This document shows positions 29,568-38,032 of a stretch of DNA of 64,000 nt, one piece after another; within the stretch, counting starts at the first letter, position 1; each line of letters begins with the position of its first letter. A model generated the notes under the pieces. That model ran no database searches, was not told the origin of the DNA, and worked only from the letters and a program-made list of their open reading frames with translations. Source of the DNA: JAVBMJ01 sp031551275 (GTDB lineage Bacteria; Bacteroidota; Bacteroidia; Bacteroidales; Rikenellaceae); NCBI GenBank assembly GCA_031551275.1, contig JAVBNX010000001.1, positions 248,001 through 312,000 of the forward strand, written 5' to 3'. A program made the position numbers and the translations under genes.

Positions 29568-31889
29568 TTATTTATGTAACGAATCGACCGGATTGGCCCG
29601 GGTCGCCTTCCAACTCTGAGAGAATACTGCGGCAAAAGCCACCGCGAAAGCGATGCCCCCCGCCAAAGCGAAGATCGTCCAACCGAGCGATATCCGGTAG
29701 GCATACCCCGCCAGCCACTTCTCCATGGCATACCAAATGACCGGGACAGCCAAAATAAAAGCGACCAGGACCATCCGCATAAACCCAAGCACCACCCGTC
29801 GCAAGACCTCCCCGTCGGTCGACCCGAAGACTTTTCTAATCGCAATTTCAGCCGTTCTCTGCCGCAAAGAATAGGTCGCCATAGCCAGCATCCCCAAAGC
29901 CGCGATCACGATGGCGATCAAAGCAAATGTCCCGATAATAGTATAAGTCTGCTGCTGGTTGTCATACCAGCCCGCCAATTCCCGGTCGACAAATCCGCTC
30001 TCCACCGGCATACCGCCACTAATTTCATTCTGCACTTCCATAACCTGGCGGTAGGTCTCCGCCAAATCCCGCCCCGACACCTTGACCAGGTACTCCCAGT
30101 TCCAGGAATTGTCATATGACGGTGAGATCAACATGGGTGGGATCTTTTTTCTCAGGTTGCCGACATGAAAATCGTTCACAATGCCCGTAAACTCCGTTAT
30201 GCCGTAATGTTTTACTGGGCCGTGGCGGTCAAAGAGGTCGGTGATGCCCGAAGCCTCCAGCCATTGCCACCCTGTCCGGTTGATCCATACCGGCCGCGGC
30301 GAGGGCGCGGTAAAAAGGGTGTCCTCCGTCAAGCCCATCATCCGGAAAAAGGCCGTGTCGACCTCCAGGATGCGGAAGTTGGTCGACTCCCCGTTATCGG
30401 CCATCATTACGAAGTTGTTGCCGTCGTCCATCACCGTCCCGCGGGTGAAGGAGACGTCCTGCACGCCGTCGATCCGCATCAACCGGTCGCGCAACACCCC
30501 CTGGCGTTCGGGCCAGGTCGAGTATTTGATGTAGATCAGGTTCTCCTTGTCGAAACCCAGATCGGTGGTACGCATAAAATGGGTCTGACGCATGATGGTC
30601 AACGTGCATCCCAAAAGGACGATGGTGATGCAGTATTGGAATACGATCAAAATGCGGCTGTAAACCATCTTGGTCTTGCGGGCAAGGGTCCCGCGCACCA
30701 CTTCCAGCGGTTTATGCCCCGATATGGCCAGCGCGGGGAGGATCCCGGCGATCACCCCGAGCAGGACCACGCCGAGGCATACCCATAAAAGGTTGCCCGC
30801 GTCCATTGCGGATGTCAGATTTACGTCAGCCCGCAGCAATTTGTTGAAGCCCGGTTCCGCCAACGACGCCAACACAACGCCGAGCGTCGCCGCCATGGCG
30901 CAGAAAATGACCGACTCGCCGATCAAATCCATTACTAGCCCGCCAGGGGAAGACCCCAACAACCGCCTTGTCGCCGCCTCTTTGGCGCGGAATCCCGATT
31001 GGGCGACCGAGAGGTTGATGTAGTTGAACAGGGCGAAGACCAGGATCAATACCATCGAGGCGGCCAGCACTCCAAGAAACCCCCGGTCTATGACCCTGAA
31101 CGTCTCCCACTCGGCATGTCGCGTGTCGAAATGGCACTCCGTCAGCGGACGCAGGGAAAGCTGCTTGGCATACTCTTTCTGGTAAAGCCAGAAATAGCTT
31201 TTGAAAAATTCCAGCATATCAGGCATCTTGGCGTTCAGATCGCTGCCGGCTGCCGTACGCAGGTAGATCGGCCCGTAACACGAATCGTACCCACTCAGAT
31301 ACCATGGCCCGATATGCTCGAAACGCATGATCATATCCGGATTCTGGAAATGTGAGTCGGCAAAATCCGCAGCCACACCCGTAACGACATAGGTCAATGT
31401 GTCGATACGGAAGGTCTGGCCCATTGCAGGCCCCTCGCCGAAAAGCCGGGTGGCGAACGAGCGGGTAAGGGTTACCTCCTGCATTGTGCGCAGTTGCTGC
31501 CGGGGAGTGCCCTCCAGCAGCGTGAACGAGAAAATCTCGAAGAAAGCCGAATCGGCACACATAACCTTCTTAGTCAGCACTTTTTCCTCTGCCGTCTCCA
31601 CGACAAACTCCTCGTCGGGGGAAACCCGCACGATCGTTTCGATTTCGGGATAACGGCCCGCAATATCCCCCGCGATCGGAGCGGCGAAGCTGCTCCCGTC
31701 TTCACTTTCCAGCCGCCAGATCCGCTCCTTATCCTTGTGGAACTGATCCACACTCAGTTCGCCCCGGATATAAAGCCCCAGCAGGATGACCACCGAGAGC
31801 GACACCGCAAACCCGAACAGATTAATGGCCGTGTAGAGCTTGTTGCGCCCCAAAAAAGTGAAGTAGGATTTCAACCGGAAAGAGTTCAT
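29568..31889 (-). CDS. MacB/FtsX-like ABC permease 2
   Basis: A 773-residue paralogue of permease 1 with the same two-FtsX-domain layout. The N-terminus RLKSYFTFLGRNKLYTA, FRAKEAATRRLLGSS in the first FtsX domain, and RQRTAEIAIRKVFGSTDGE in the second are conserved between the two. The periplasmic regions (about 45-270 and 440-650) are much less alike. Two permease chains encoded together suggest a heterodimer served by the single ATPase gene at the operon end. It lies between the adaptor gene (6-base gap) and permease 1. Confidence 0.93.
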   Translation of the reverse strand: MNSFRLKSYFTFLGRNKLYTAINLFGFAVSLSVVILLGLYIRGELSVDQFHKDKERIWRLESEDGSSFAAPIAGDIAGRYPEIETIVRVSPDEEFVVETAEEKVLTKKVMCADSAFFEIFSFTLLEGTPRQQLRTMQEVTLTRSFATRLFGEGPAMGQTFRIDTLTYVVTGVAADFADSHFQNPDMIMRFEHIGPWYLSGYDSCYGPIYLRTAAGSDLNAKMPDMLEFFKSYFWLYQKEYAKQLSLRPLTECHFDTRHAEWETFRVIDRGFLGVLAASMVLILVFALFNYINLSVAQSGFRAKEAATRRLLGSSPGGLVMDLIGESVIFCAMAATLGVVLASLAEPGFNKLLRADVNLTSAMDAGNLLWVCLGVVLLGVIAGILPALAISGHKPLEVVRGTLARKTKMVYSRILIVFQYCITIVLLGCTLTIMRQTHFMRTTDLGFDKENLIYIKYSTWPERQGVLRDRLMRIDGVQDVSFTRGTVMDDGNNFVMMADNGESTNFRILEVDTAFFRMMGLTEDTLFTAPSPRPVWINRTGWQWLEASGITDLFDRHGPVKHYGITEFTGIVNDFHVGNLRKKIPPMLISPSYDNSWNWEYLVKVSGRDLAETYRQVMEVQNEISGGMPVESGFVDRELAGWYDNQQQTYTIIGTFALIAIVIAALGMLAMATYSLRQRTAEIAIRKVFGSTDGEVLRRVVLGFMRMVLVAFILAVPVIWYAMEKWLAGYAYRISLGWTIFALAGGIAFAVAFAAVFSQSWKATRANPVDSLHK

Positions 31890-31895
31890 ATCTGA

Positions 31896-33146
31896 TTACT
31901 TTAAAATTAACGTCTCATTCTCCCCGAAATTGTCATAGGAAGAGGTAATTACCTTCTCGTCGGGCTGCAAGCCTTCGAGCACTTCGTAGTACTGCGGGTT
32001 CTGCCGCCCGATGCGGATGGTACGCTTCACGGCGCGGGTGCCGTCCTGCGTGACCACGAAGATCCACGCGCCGCCCGTCGTCTGGTAGAACTGGCCGCGG
32101 GGGATGATGACCGCCTCGGTGGGTTGGCCCAGTTCGAGGTTGATGTAGTAGGTCTGGCCGGTGCGGATGTTGTCGGGGCGCTCGCCGGTAAAGACCAAAT
32201 CGACCTTGAAGCTGCCGCCCCGCACCTCGGGGTAGACCTTGCGCACCTTCAACCCGAAGTTCTGGCCCTGGCGCTCGAAGGTGGCGGGCAGGTTGGTGCG
32301 CACCCGGTCGATGTAGTGCTCGTCGATCGAGGACTGTATCTTGAAGTCGGCCATGTCGTTGATCTGCCCGATGCGCTGGCCCATCGCCACGGACTGGCCC
32401 AGCACCACGTCCAAAAGGCCTATCTCCCCGTCGATGGGGGACTTGACGTTGAGGTTGTCGATCCGCTGGCGGATCAGGGTCATGTTGCGCCGCATGTTGT
32501 CGAGGCTCTCCTCCATCTGGCTGATCTGGATGGTGCGGTAGATCGAATCCTGCTTCTGCCGCTCGATGACCAGAGTGCGCCTGCGGTCGGCCAGCTCCCA
32601 ATCCTCCCTGGCCTGGAGGTAATCCTCTTTGGAGATGTGTCCCTCGCGGTGGAGCTCCTCGCTCTGGCGGTACTTGCGCTCCTTGCGCGCCACGTCGATG
32701 TCGAGTTGCAGGCGCTCCTGCCTGAGGCTGAGCTTCTCCTGCTCCATGGTAACCTGGGTGTTGCGCAAAAAGTTCTGCTTCTCGGCCAGTTGGGCCTCGC
32801 TGTCCAGGATCGAGAGGTGCAACGAGGGGTTGCTCAGCACCACGATCACCTCGCCCTTTTTGACCGCCGCGCCCTCCTCGGCGACCATGTGCTCGACGAT
32901 GCCGCCCTCCAAAGGGCTGAGCTGCACGACCGAGATGGGCTGCACCTGCCCGTTGATGCGGGCGTAGTCGTTGAACTCCCCCAAGACGGCCTCGCTGACG
33001 GTCAGGGTGCGCAGGTCCGCGCGCACGCTTTTCGAGTGATCGCCCAGTACGCGCCACCCCACGACGAGCAGCACCAGCGCCCCGCCCAGCAAATAGGGGA
33101 TGTGCTTGGCCTTGATGCCCCTCTTTTTTTCGAGTTGAATATCCAT
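31896..33146 (-). CDS. HlyD/MacA-like periplasmic adaptor
   Basis: Membrane-anchored periplasmic adaptor, 416 residues, linking the inner-membrane permeases to the TolC-like channel. One N-terminal membrane helix (about 17-37; IPYLLGGALVLLVVGW), a lipoyl/barrel-sandwich half (GGIVEHMVAEEGAAVKKGEVI near 75-95), a long Glu/Arg/Gln-rich coiled-coil hairpin (about 100-235), the second half-motif NVKSPIDGEIGLLDVVLGQSV, then beta-barrel and membrane-proximal domains. ATG at 33146 is chosen because it precedes the helix; the open frame upstream overlaps the TolC gene and is a shadow. It starts two bases after the TolC gene ends. Confidence 0.93.
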   Translation of the reverse strand: MDIQLEKKRGIKAKHIPYLLGGALVLLVVGWRVLGDHSKSVRADLRTLTVSEAVLGEFNDYARINGQVQPISVVQLSPLEGGIVEHMVAEEGAAVKKGEVIVVLSNPSLHLSILDSEAQLAEKQNFLRNTQVTMEQEKLSLRQERLQLDIDVARKERKYRQSEELHREGHISKEDYLQAREDWELADRRRTLVIERQKQDSIYRTIQISQMEESLDNMRRNMTLIRQRIDNLNVKSPIDGEIGLLDVVLGQSVAMGQRIGQINDMADFKIQSSIDEHYIDRVRTNLPATFERQGQNFGLKVRKVYPEVRGGSFKVDLVFTGERPDNIRTGQTYYINLELGQPTEAVIIPRGQFYQTTGGAWIFVVTQDGTRAVKRTIRIGRQNPQYYEVLEGLQPDEKVITSSYDNFGENETLILK

Positions 33147-33148
33147 AT

Positions 33149-34489
33149 CTATCGATCGATCAAGGGCCGCCCCCGGTAAAACTCCACCAAACGGCTGCGC
33201 ATTAAATAATTCAATTCCACTTGCAATTGCTGTGCGCGCGACTGCAAAAGCTGGTTCGCGCTGGTCTGCAGGTCCAGGGCCGAGAGGGTCCCCTGCCCGT
33301 ACCGGCGCAGGTTGGCCTCGTGGGCCTGCCCGTAGGCCGAACTGCGCTTGACGGCCTGGGCGTACTCCTTGGAGAGCCCCTCCACGTCGAGCAACGCCTT
33401 TGTGATCTCGCTTTGCAACTGGCGCCGGGCCTCGGCGGTCTGCTGCCGGGCGATATCCAGGGCGTTGCGGCTGCGGTTGACCGCCGTGCGGCGCTGCAAC
33501 CCGTTGAAGATGGGGATGCTCATCGTAAGGCCGATCCACTCGCCCGAGTTGTGCTTGAACTGGCTCTTGAAACTCTCCGTTTCGCCCCCTCCGGTGATGT
33601 TGCGGAAATAGTTGGTCGAATAGCCCCCCGAGGCGTATATGTTCGGGAGTTGCCGCCCCCTGGCCGCCATGTGGTCGAGTTCCGACTCCCGCAACGCGTA
33701 CCCGGCGATCAATGCCTGGGGAAGGTTTTGAGAGGCAAACCCATAAACCTCGCCTGCCCCGGCATTGCCGATGTAAAACGCCCGGCCGGTATCTTTTTCT
33801 ATCTCCAACGCCTCTTCCAGGGGGTAGTTCATGCAATCTTTCAACTCCAGCAGGGCGGCCTCCAGAAGGTTCTGCTGGTGGATCAGGTTGTACTCGTCGG
33901 CAGCGGCCTGGGCCTCGACCTGGGCCACGTCGGCAGCGGCCTTCAATCCCAGCTCCGCCATCCGTGCCGTCTTGGCCGCGTTGCTTTGGCTCTCTATGAG
34001 CTGCTCCCGCGCCAGCTCGACCGCCTCCTTGTAGTAGAGCGCGTCGAAATAGGCCTGCATGGTCTGCAAGGCGATGTCGTCGGCCAGCTTCTGTGCCTCC
34101 TGCACGCCGCGCAACTCGGCGATCCTGCTGGCCCTCAGGGTGTTGACGGCCGAAAAACCGTTGAACAGCGGCAGCGAGGCCGAAACCGAATAGGAGTTGT
34201 TAAAGTTGGCCGTATTGCCGTAAGTATTGGTCCCCGGGTCGATGCTGCGCCCGAAACCCCAGTTGCCCTGCCCCGAGGCCGACACGCCGGGCAGCATGGC
34301 CGCCACGGACTGGATCCGGTTCTGCCGGTAGTTGTCGTTGACGGCCTGCTGTTTTTTGATCCTCGTGCTGTTCTGCACGGCGTATGCCATGCACTCGTCC
34401 AGGCTCCACGCGCGCTGTTGTGCGGCCAGGGGCAGGGCCGCCAGCAGGCCGAGCAAAATAACGATCCATTTCATCGATAAGGGCTTCAT
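33149..34489 (-). CDS. TolC-family outer membrane efflux protein
   Basis: Outer-membrane channel of a tripartite exporter, 446 residues from ATG 34489 (an in-frame ATG at 34474 is an alternative). A signal peptide ends near LPLAAQQRAW and is followed by WSLDECMAYAVQNSTRIK, the usual start of outer-membrane efflux repeats. Two long alpha-helical repeats are rich in Ala, Gln and Glu, with the second starting near SIPIFNGLQRRTAVNRSRNAL. It is the first gene of the operon TolC-adaptor-permease-permease-ATPase and diverges from the response regulator gene across 148 bases. Confidence 0.94.
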   Translation of the reverse strand: MKPLSMKWIVILLGLLAALPLAAQQRAWSLDECMAYAVQNSTRIKKQQAVNDNYRQNRIQSVAAMLPGVSASGQGNWGFGRSIDPGTNTYGNTANFNNSYSVSASLPLFNGFSAVNTLRASRIAELRGVQEAQKLADDIALQTMQAYFDALYYKEAVELAREQLIESQSNAAKTARMAELGLKAAADVAQVEAQAAADEYNLIHQQNLLEAALLELKDCMNYPLEEALEIEKDTGRAFYIGNAGAGEVYGFASQNLPQALIAGYALRESELDHMAARGRQLPNIYASGGYSTNYFRNITGGGETESFKSQFKHNSGEWIGLTMSIPIFNGLQRRTAVNRSRNALDIARQQTAEARRQLQSEITKALLDVEGLSKEYAQAVKRSSAYGQAHEANLRRYGQGTLSALDLQTSANQLLQSRAQQLQVELNYLMRSRLVEFYRGRPLIDR

Positions 34490-34524
34490 TTCCACAATGA
34501 AGATACGCTGGAAAGGCCTTTTTT

Positions 34525-34541
34525 AAGGTATCAAACACCTT
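34525..34541. promoter_or_regulatory. Inverted repeat in the exporter operon leader
   Basis: AAGGT-N7-ACCTT (34525-34541, extendable by one T/A pair) lies about 36-52 bases upstream of the TolC start. It may be an operator or leader stem. No TAnnTTTG box and no sigma54-type GG/GC pair was found for the operon on this strand. Confidence 0.3.
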
Positions 34542-34578
34542 ATTCGCTTATTATCAGTATATTAAAAAATGATCCCAT

Positions 34579-34616
34579 TGTCTAAATTTTTGACAGATTT
34601 GGTCTTACCCGCCAAA
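34579..34616. promoter_or_regulatory. Two dyads upstream of and overlapping the regulator promoter
   Basis: TGTC-N9-GACA (34579-34595) and TTTGG-N9-CCAAA (34598-34616) are adjacent inverted repeats with the same nine-base spacer. The second overlaps the TTTG -33 element of the response regulator promoter and both lie between the divergent operons, a sensible position for binding by the Fis-type regulator encoded next door. Confidence 0.4.
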
Positions 34617-34629
34617 CCGCTTATATTTG
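34598..34629 (+). promoter_or_regulatory. Complete Bacteroidota-type promoter of the response regulator gene
   Basis: TTTG (34598-34601), a 20-base spacer, then TATATTTG (34622-34629) match the -33 and -7 elements of Bacteroidota housekeeping promoters at the usual spacing. The start codon ATG at 34638 is only eight bases beyond the box, so the message should be leaderless or nearly so. Confidence 0.75.
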
Positions 34630-34637
34630 TTTGAACG

Positions 34638-35264
34638 ATGGCCGCAAAACAGGGAACCATACTGGTCGTGGACGACAACCGCAGCATCCTCTCGGCATTG
34701 GAGTTGCTGCTGGGACGCCATTTCGCACGTGTGGCCACCATCCCCTCGCCCAACCGGCTGATGGCCGCGATCGACGCCGAAAAACCCGACGTGGTACTGC
34801 TCGATATGAATTTCTCGGCCGGGATCAACAGCGGCAACGAGGGCCTTTTCTGGATGCGGGAGATCAAACGCCGGGACCCGTCGATCAGGATCGTACTCTT
34901 TACCGCCTACGCCGACTACGACCTGGCGGTCAGGGCGATCAAGGAGGGCGCGACCGATTTCGTGGTCAAACCCTGGGACAACCTCAAGCTGATCGCCACC
35001 CTGCGCGCCGCCCTGGGCCGGAAGCCGGGCGAAATGCGATCCGTCGACACGTCCCGCCCCCCGACCGAACAAACCCCGCCGGACGCTCCCGAAAACGGAG
35101 AACCGGCCGCCGGGTCCGGAGCTTTTTCCACCCTCGAGGAGATGGAGCGCTCGATGATCGTCGCGGCCATGGAGCGTTGCGGGGGCAACCTATCGTCCGT
35201 GGCCGTCCAGTTGGGCATTACCCGCCAGACGCTTTACAACAAGATCAAAAAGTATGGCATTTAA
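34638..35264 (+). CDS. Response regulator with Fis-type HTH, lacking the AAA+ domain
   Basis: DNA-binding response regulator, 208 residues. The receiver domain (about 7-125) has acidic DD at 12-13, the phospho-acceptor Asp in VVLLDMN near residue 56, Thr in VLFTAYAD and Lys in VVKPWDN. A Pro/Glu-rich linker (about 135-160) leads to a C-terminal Fis/HTH_8 domain (about 165-208; LSSVAVQLGITRQTLYNKIKKYGI). The NtrC-type ATPase domain expected in a sigma54 activator is absent, giving an ActR/RegA-like layout. It overlaps the histidine kinase gene by 11 bases and diverges from the exporter operon, which is its likely target. Confidence 0.92.
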   Translation: MAAKQGTILVVDDNRSILSALELLLGRHFARVATIPSPNRLMAAIDAEKPDVVLLDMNFSAGINSGNEGLFWMREIKRRDPSIRIVLFTAYADYDLAVRAIKEGATDFVVKPWDNLKLIATLRAALGRKPGEMRSVDTSRPPTEQTPPDAPENGEPAAGSGAFSTLEEMERSMIVAAMERCGGNLSSVAVQLGITRQTLYNKIKKYGI

Positions 35265-36561
35265 GGGGACGACCTACCGCCTGGCCGGATGGCTGGCGCT
35301 GCTCGTGACGGCCGTCGCGCTGGGCACCTACGCCGCCCTGGAGGCGTGGTACGGTTTGCTGGCGTTGGCCTTGCCCGTGGCCGCGGGCGCGCTCTGGGCC
35401 ATATTCCGCCTCTTTTCCCAGAACGTGCGCAAACTCACCTTTTTGTTCGACTCGATCGCCAACGGCGACTACTCCTTCAAATTTACCGAATACGACGGGG
35501 CCGCGGCCGACAACCTGCTGAACCGGGCCCTGAACCGCATCCGTGATATGCTGGCGGCCGAAAAAGCCAACATATCGCGCATGGAGGCGTACTACAAACT
35601 GATCCTGGACAGCGTGAGCACGGGCATCCTGGTCGTCGACGACAGGGGCAGCGTCTACCAGAGCAACCGGGAGGCCCACCGCCTGCTGGGTTTGCAGGTG
35701 CTCACCCACCTGGGCCAGCTCGCCGACACCGACCCCGCATTGCCCGCCCTTTTCAAGGGTCTCCAGCCCTCCGAACACACCCAGGCCGCCTTCAACACCG
35801 AGACCGGGACGGTCAACCTCTCCCTGCGCGCCTCCGAGGTGGCGGCCCAGGGGCGCAACCTGCGCATCATCGCCCTGAACGAGATCGGGGGCGAACTGGA
35901 CGAGCGCGAGATCGACTCCTGGATCAAGCTGACCCGCGTTTTGACCCACGAGATCATGAACTCCATTACCCCGATTACCTCGCTGGCCGACACGATGCTG
36001 GAGATGGACCTCCCTGCCGGGAAAACCGCCGAGGAGTTGCGCCGGGGCTTGAAGACCATCCAGGCCACGGGCAACGGCCTGTCGGCCTTTGTGGAGTCCT
36101 ACCGCCGTTTCACGCGCATTCCCCAGCCGCAAAAACGCCTGTTCTACGTCAAACCCCTGCTGGAGCGCGTCGCATCGCTCAACACCACGCCCCGAACCGC
36201 CGTAACGGTCACGGCCGACCCCGCCGACATGATCCTCCACGCAGACGAGAATTTGATCTACCAGGTCCTTACCAACCTGACCGCCAACGCCCTGCACGCG
36301 GTCAGCGGAGTACCCGCCCCGAGCATAACCCTTTCGGCCCGCGTGGACGCGCAGGACAACGTAACGATCGAGGTCGCTGACAACGGCCCCGGCATCCCCG
36401 AAGAGGTCAAACCGCACATCTTCATCCCTTTCTTTACCACCAAAGAGCAGGGCTCCGGCTTAGGCCTGAGCATCTCCCGCCAGATCATGCGCCTACACGG
36501 GGGCACGCTCTCGTACACGGCGGCCCCCGGCAAAACGCGGTTTATCCTTACATTCAAATAG
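35254..36561 (+). CDS. Sensor histidine kinase, NtrB/NtrY-like
   Basis: Membrane histidine kinase of 435 residues, partner of the overlapping response regulator. Two N-terminal membrane helices (about 8-30 and 33-52) have almost no periplasmic loop. A HAMP-like stretch and a PAS domain (about 108-205; ILDSVSTGILVVDDRG) follow, then the phospho-acceptor His in VLTHEIMNSITPI near residue 232, and the HATPase domain with N box LTNLTANALHAV, G1 VADNGPGIPEE and G2 EQGSGLGLSISRQI. With no sizeable periplasmic domain it probably senses a membrane or cytoplasmic cue. Its TAG is directly followed, base to base, by the stop of the convergent sulfatase gene. Confidence 0.94.
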   Translation: MAFKGTTYRLAGWLALLVTAVALGTYAALEAWYGLLALALPVAAGALWAIFRLFSQNVRKLTFLFDSIANGDYSFKFTEYDGAAADNLLNRALNRIRDMLAAEKANISRMEAYYKLILDSVSTGILVVDDRGSVYQSNREAHRLLGLQVLTHLGQLADTDPALPALFKGLQPSEHTQAAFNTETGTVNLSLRASEVAAQGRNLRIIALNEIGGELDEREIDSWIKLTRVLTHEIMNSITPITSLADTMLEMDLPAGKTAEELRRGLKTIQATGNGLSAFVESYRRFTRIPQPQKRLFYVKPLLERVASLNTTPRTAVTVTADPADMILHADENLIYQVLTNLTANALHAVSGVPAPSITLSARVDAQDNVTIEVADNGPGIPEEVKPHIFIPFFTTKEQGSGLGLSISRQIMRLHGGTLSYTAAPGKTRFILTFK

Positions 36562-38031
36562 TTATTCGATCCAGGGATCCTTCATCTCTCGCAGCAGGGT
36601 ATCGAGGCGCGACTCCATTTCGGCGTCCAGGACGGGATCTTCTCCCCAGATGTTGGCCATCTGGTAGGGGTCCTTCAGATCGTCGTACAGGAAATAGGTC
36701 TTGACGCCCTTCTTGTCCTTGCTCACGGCGAAGGTGTATTCGAGGGTCTTGATGCCCCGCTTGCCGCCCCACAGCCACGAGGGGTCGGTCCCGATGTAGA
36801 GCTGGCAGTCGGGACGCACGACGGTCTTACCGAAGAAGAGGCCCGAATAGTCCCTGCCCTCGACGCTCTTGGGGATGCCGGATTCCAGGCCCATCAATGA
36901 CAACACGGTGGGCATATAGTCCGGCACGCTGATCAGCAAATCGTCCACGCCCGGTTTTATAGTCCCGGGCCAGCTCAGGATAAAGGGGATGTCGATGGAT
37001 TCGGCGAAGAAGATGTTCTTGTGCATGATGCCCTGGCTACCCATCATATCGCCGTGGTCGGCGGTAAAGACCACGATCGTGTTCTTGTCGAGCCCCATTT
37101 CGCGCAGCGCGGCCAGCACCCGGCCGATCTGCTCATCCACGCCGTTGACCATCCGGAAATACTCGGGGGCCTGCTCCAGGATGCCGGGCTTGAGTTTGTC
37201 GCCCACTTTGATGTCGGGGTTGGGGCCGAACATCACGTTGGGCCGGTTGAGCACGTCTTCGGGTTTGAGGCCCGCCACCTGATTGAGCATACTGTCTGGC
37301 ATCGACATAAAGTCGCTGTGGGGCGGATTGATGCCCCAGAATACTGCGAAAGGCTTATCCGGGTCCCTGTATTTGGCGTTCGCGCCTTTGAGGTAGGAGA
37401 TGATCACGTCGGCCTCGTACTCGGGCGACCATTGGTTGACCACGATGGGGGCGTCCCCGGGCGTCTCGTTGGTCCAGTAGTGGGGGTGCATATGGTCGTT
37501 GAGCGTCCCGTAGGAGTACCAGAAATCGACGCCGTGCCTGCGGTCGGGCGGGCACCAGGTGTCCCAGATGACCGTATCTTTCGGGTTGGTCACCGGCGGC
37601 GAGTCGAGGTGCCATTTGCCCACATAGCCCACGTTGTAGCCGCCGCGGGCCAGCACGTCGGTAAAGCAGACGGTCTGTTTTTTGAGGTGGCACGTGCTGC
37701 GCGAGGGCATCGAGTTGCAGTTCGTGGTTACCCCGTTGGTAATGGGATACTGGCCCGTGAGCAACATCCCCCTAAAGGGGCTGCTCAACGGGTAATTCGC
37801 CGCCGCCTGCGAGAGGAACATCCCGTCCCTGGCCAAAGCGTCCAGGTTGGGCGTACTGACGGGGTCCTCGCCCAGAAAGCCCAGCGAGGCGCGGCGGAAC
37901 TGGTCGGCGAAGATAAAGACCAGGTTGGGCCGCTCCCCGGCGGGGGATTCGGCGGGAGTGCCGGCTGCGTTCACTTCCAGCGACCCCAATGCGGCGGTAA
38001 GGCCCAGTAGGGCCGGTTTTGCGTATTTCAT
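36562..38031 (-). CDS. S1-family sulfatase, serine type
   Basis: Exported sulfatase of 489 residues with signal peptide ending near EVNAAG. The signature SSPFRGMLLTGQYP (about 83-96) has the S-x-P-x-R form, so the residue to be converted to formylglycine is Ser83 and an anaerobic radical-SAM maturase (anSME) is required; none is in the window. Metal-binding residues are visible in FIFADQFRR near the N-terminus and TADHGDMMGSQG. It is the last gene of the HTCS-GH88-beta-helix-sulfatase operon and likely removes sulfate from uronic-acid-containing oligosaccharides. Position and regiospecificity cannot be determined; S1 subfamily 8/9-like features are only an impression. Confidence 0.92.
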   Translation of the reverse strand: MKYAKPALLGLTAALGSLEVNAAGTPAESPAGERPNLVFIFADQFRRASLGFLGEDPVSTPNLDALARDGMFLSQAAANYPLSSPFRGMLLTGQYPITNGVTTNCNSMPSRSTCHLKKQTVCFTDVLARGGYNVGYVGKWHLDSPPVTNPKDTVIWDTWCPPDRRHGVDFWYSYGTLNDHMHPHYWTNETPGDAPIVVNQWSPEYEADVIISYLKGANAKYRDPDKPFAVFWGINPPHSDFMSMPDSMLNQVAGLKPEDVLNRPNVMFGPNPDIKVGDKLKPGILEQAPEYFRMVNGVDEQIGRVLAALREMGLDKNTIVVFTADHGDMMGSQGIMHKNIFFAESIDIPFILSWPGTIKPGVDDLLISVPDYMPTVLSLMGLESGIPKSVEGRDYSGLFFGKTVVRPDCQLYIGTDPSWLWGGKRGIKTLEYTFAVSKDKKGVKTYFLYDDLKDPYQMANIWGEDPVLDAEMESRLDTLLREMKDPWIE

Positions 38032-38032
38032 C

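Noticed and set aside
29558..29845. Upstream extension of permease 1 to 29845 and of the HlyD-like gene to 33836
   Set aside because: The extensions overlap the preceding genes in another frame and encode Arg/Trp- or Pro-rich text; the internal ATGs at 29557 and 33146 start the conserved N-termini.
34496..34637. Sigma54 promoter for the exporter operon
   Set aside because: No GG-N10-GC pattern with flanking consensus on either strand, and the regulator lacks the sigma54-activating ATPase domain.
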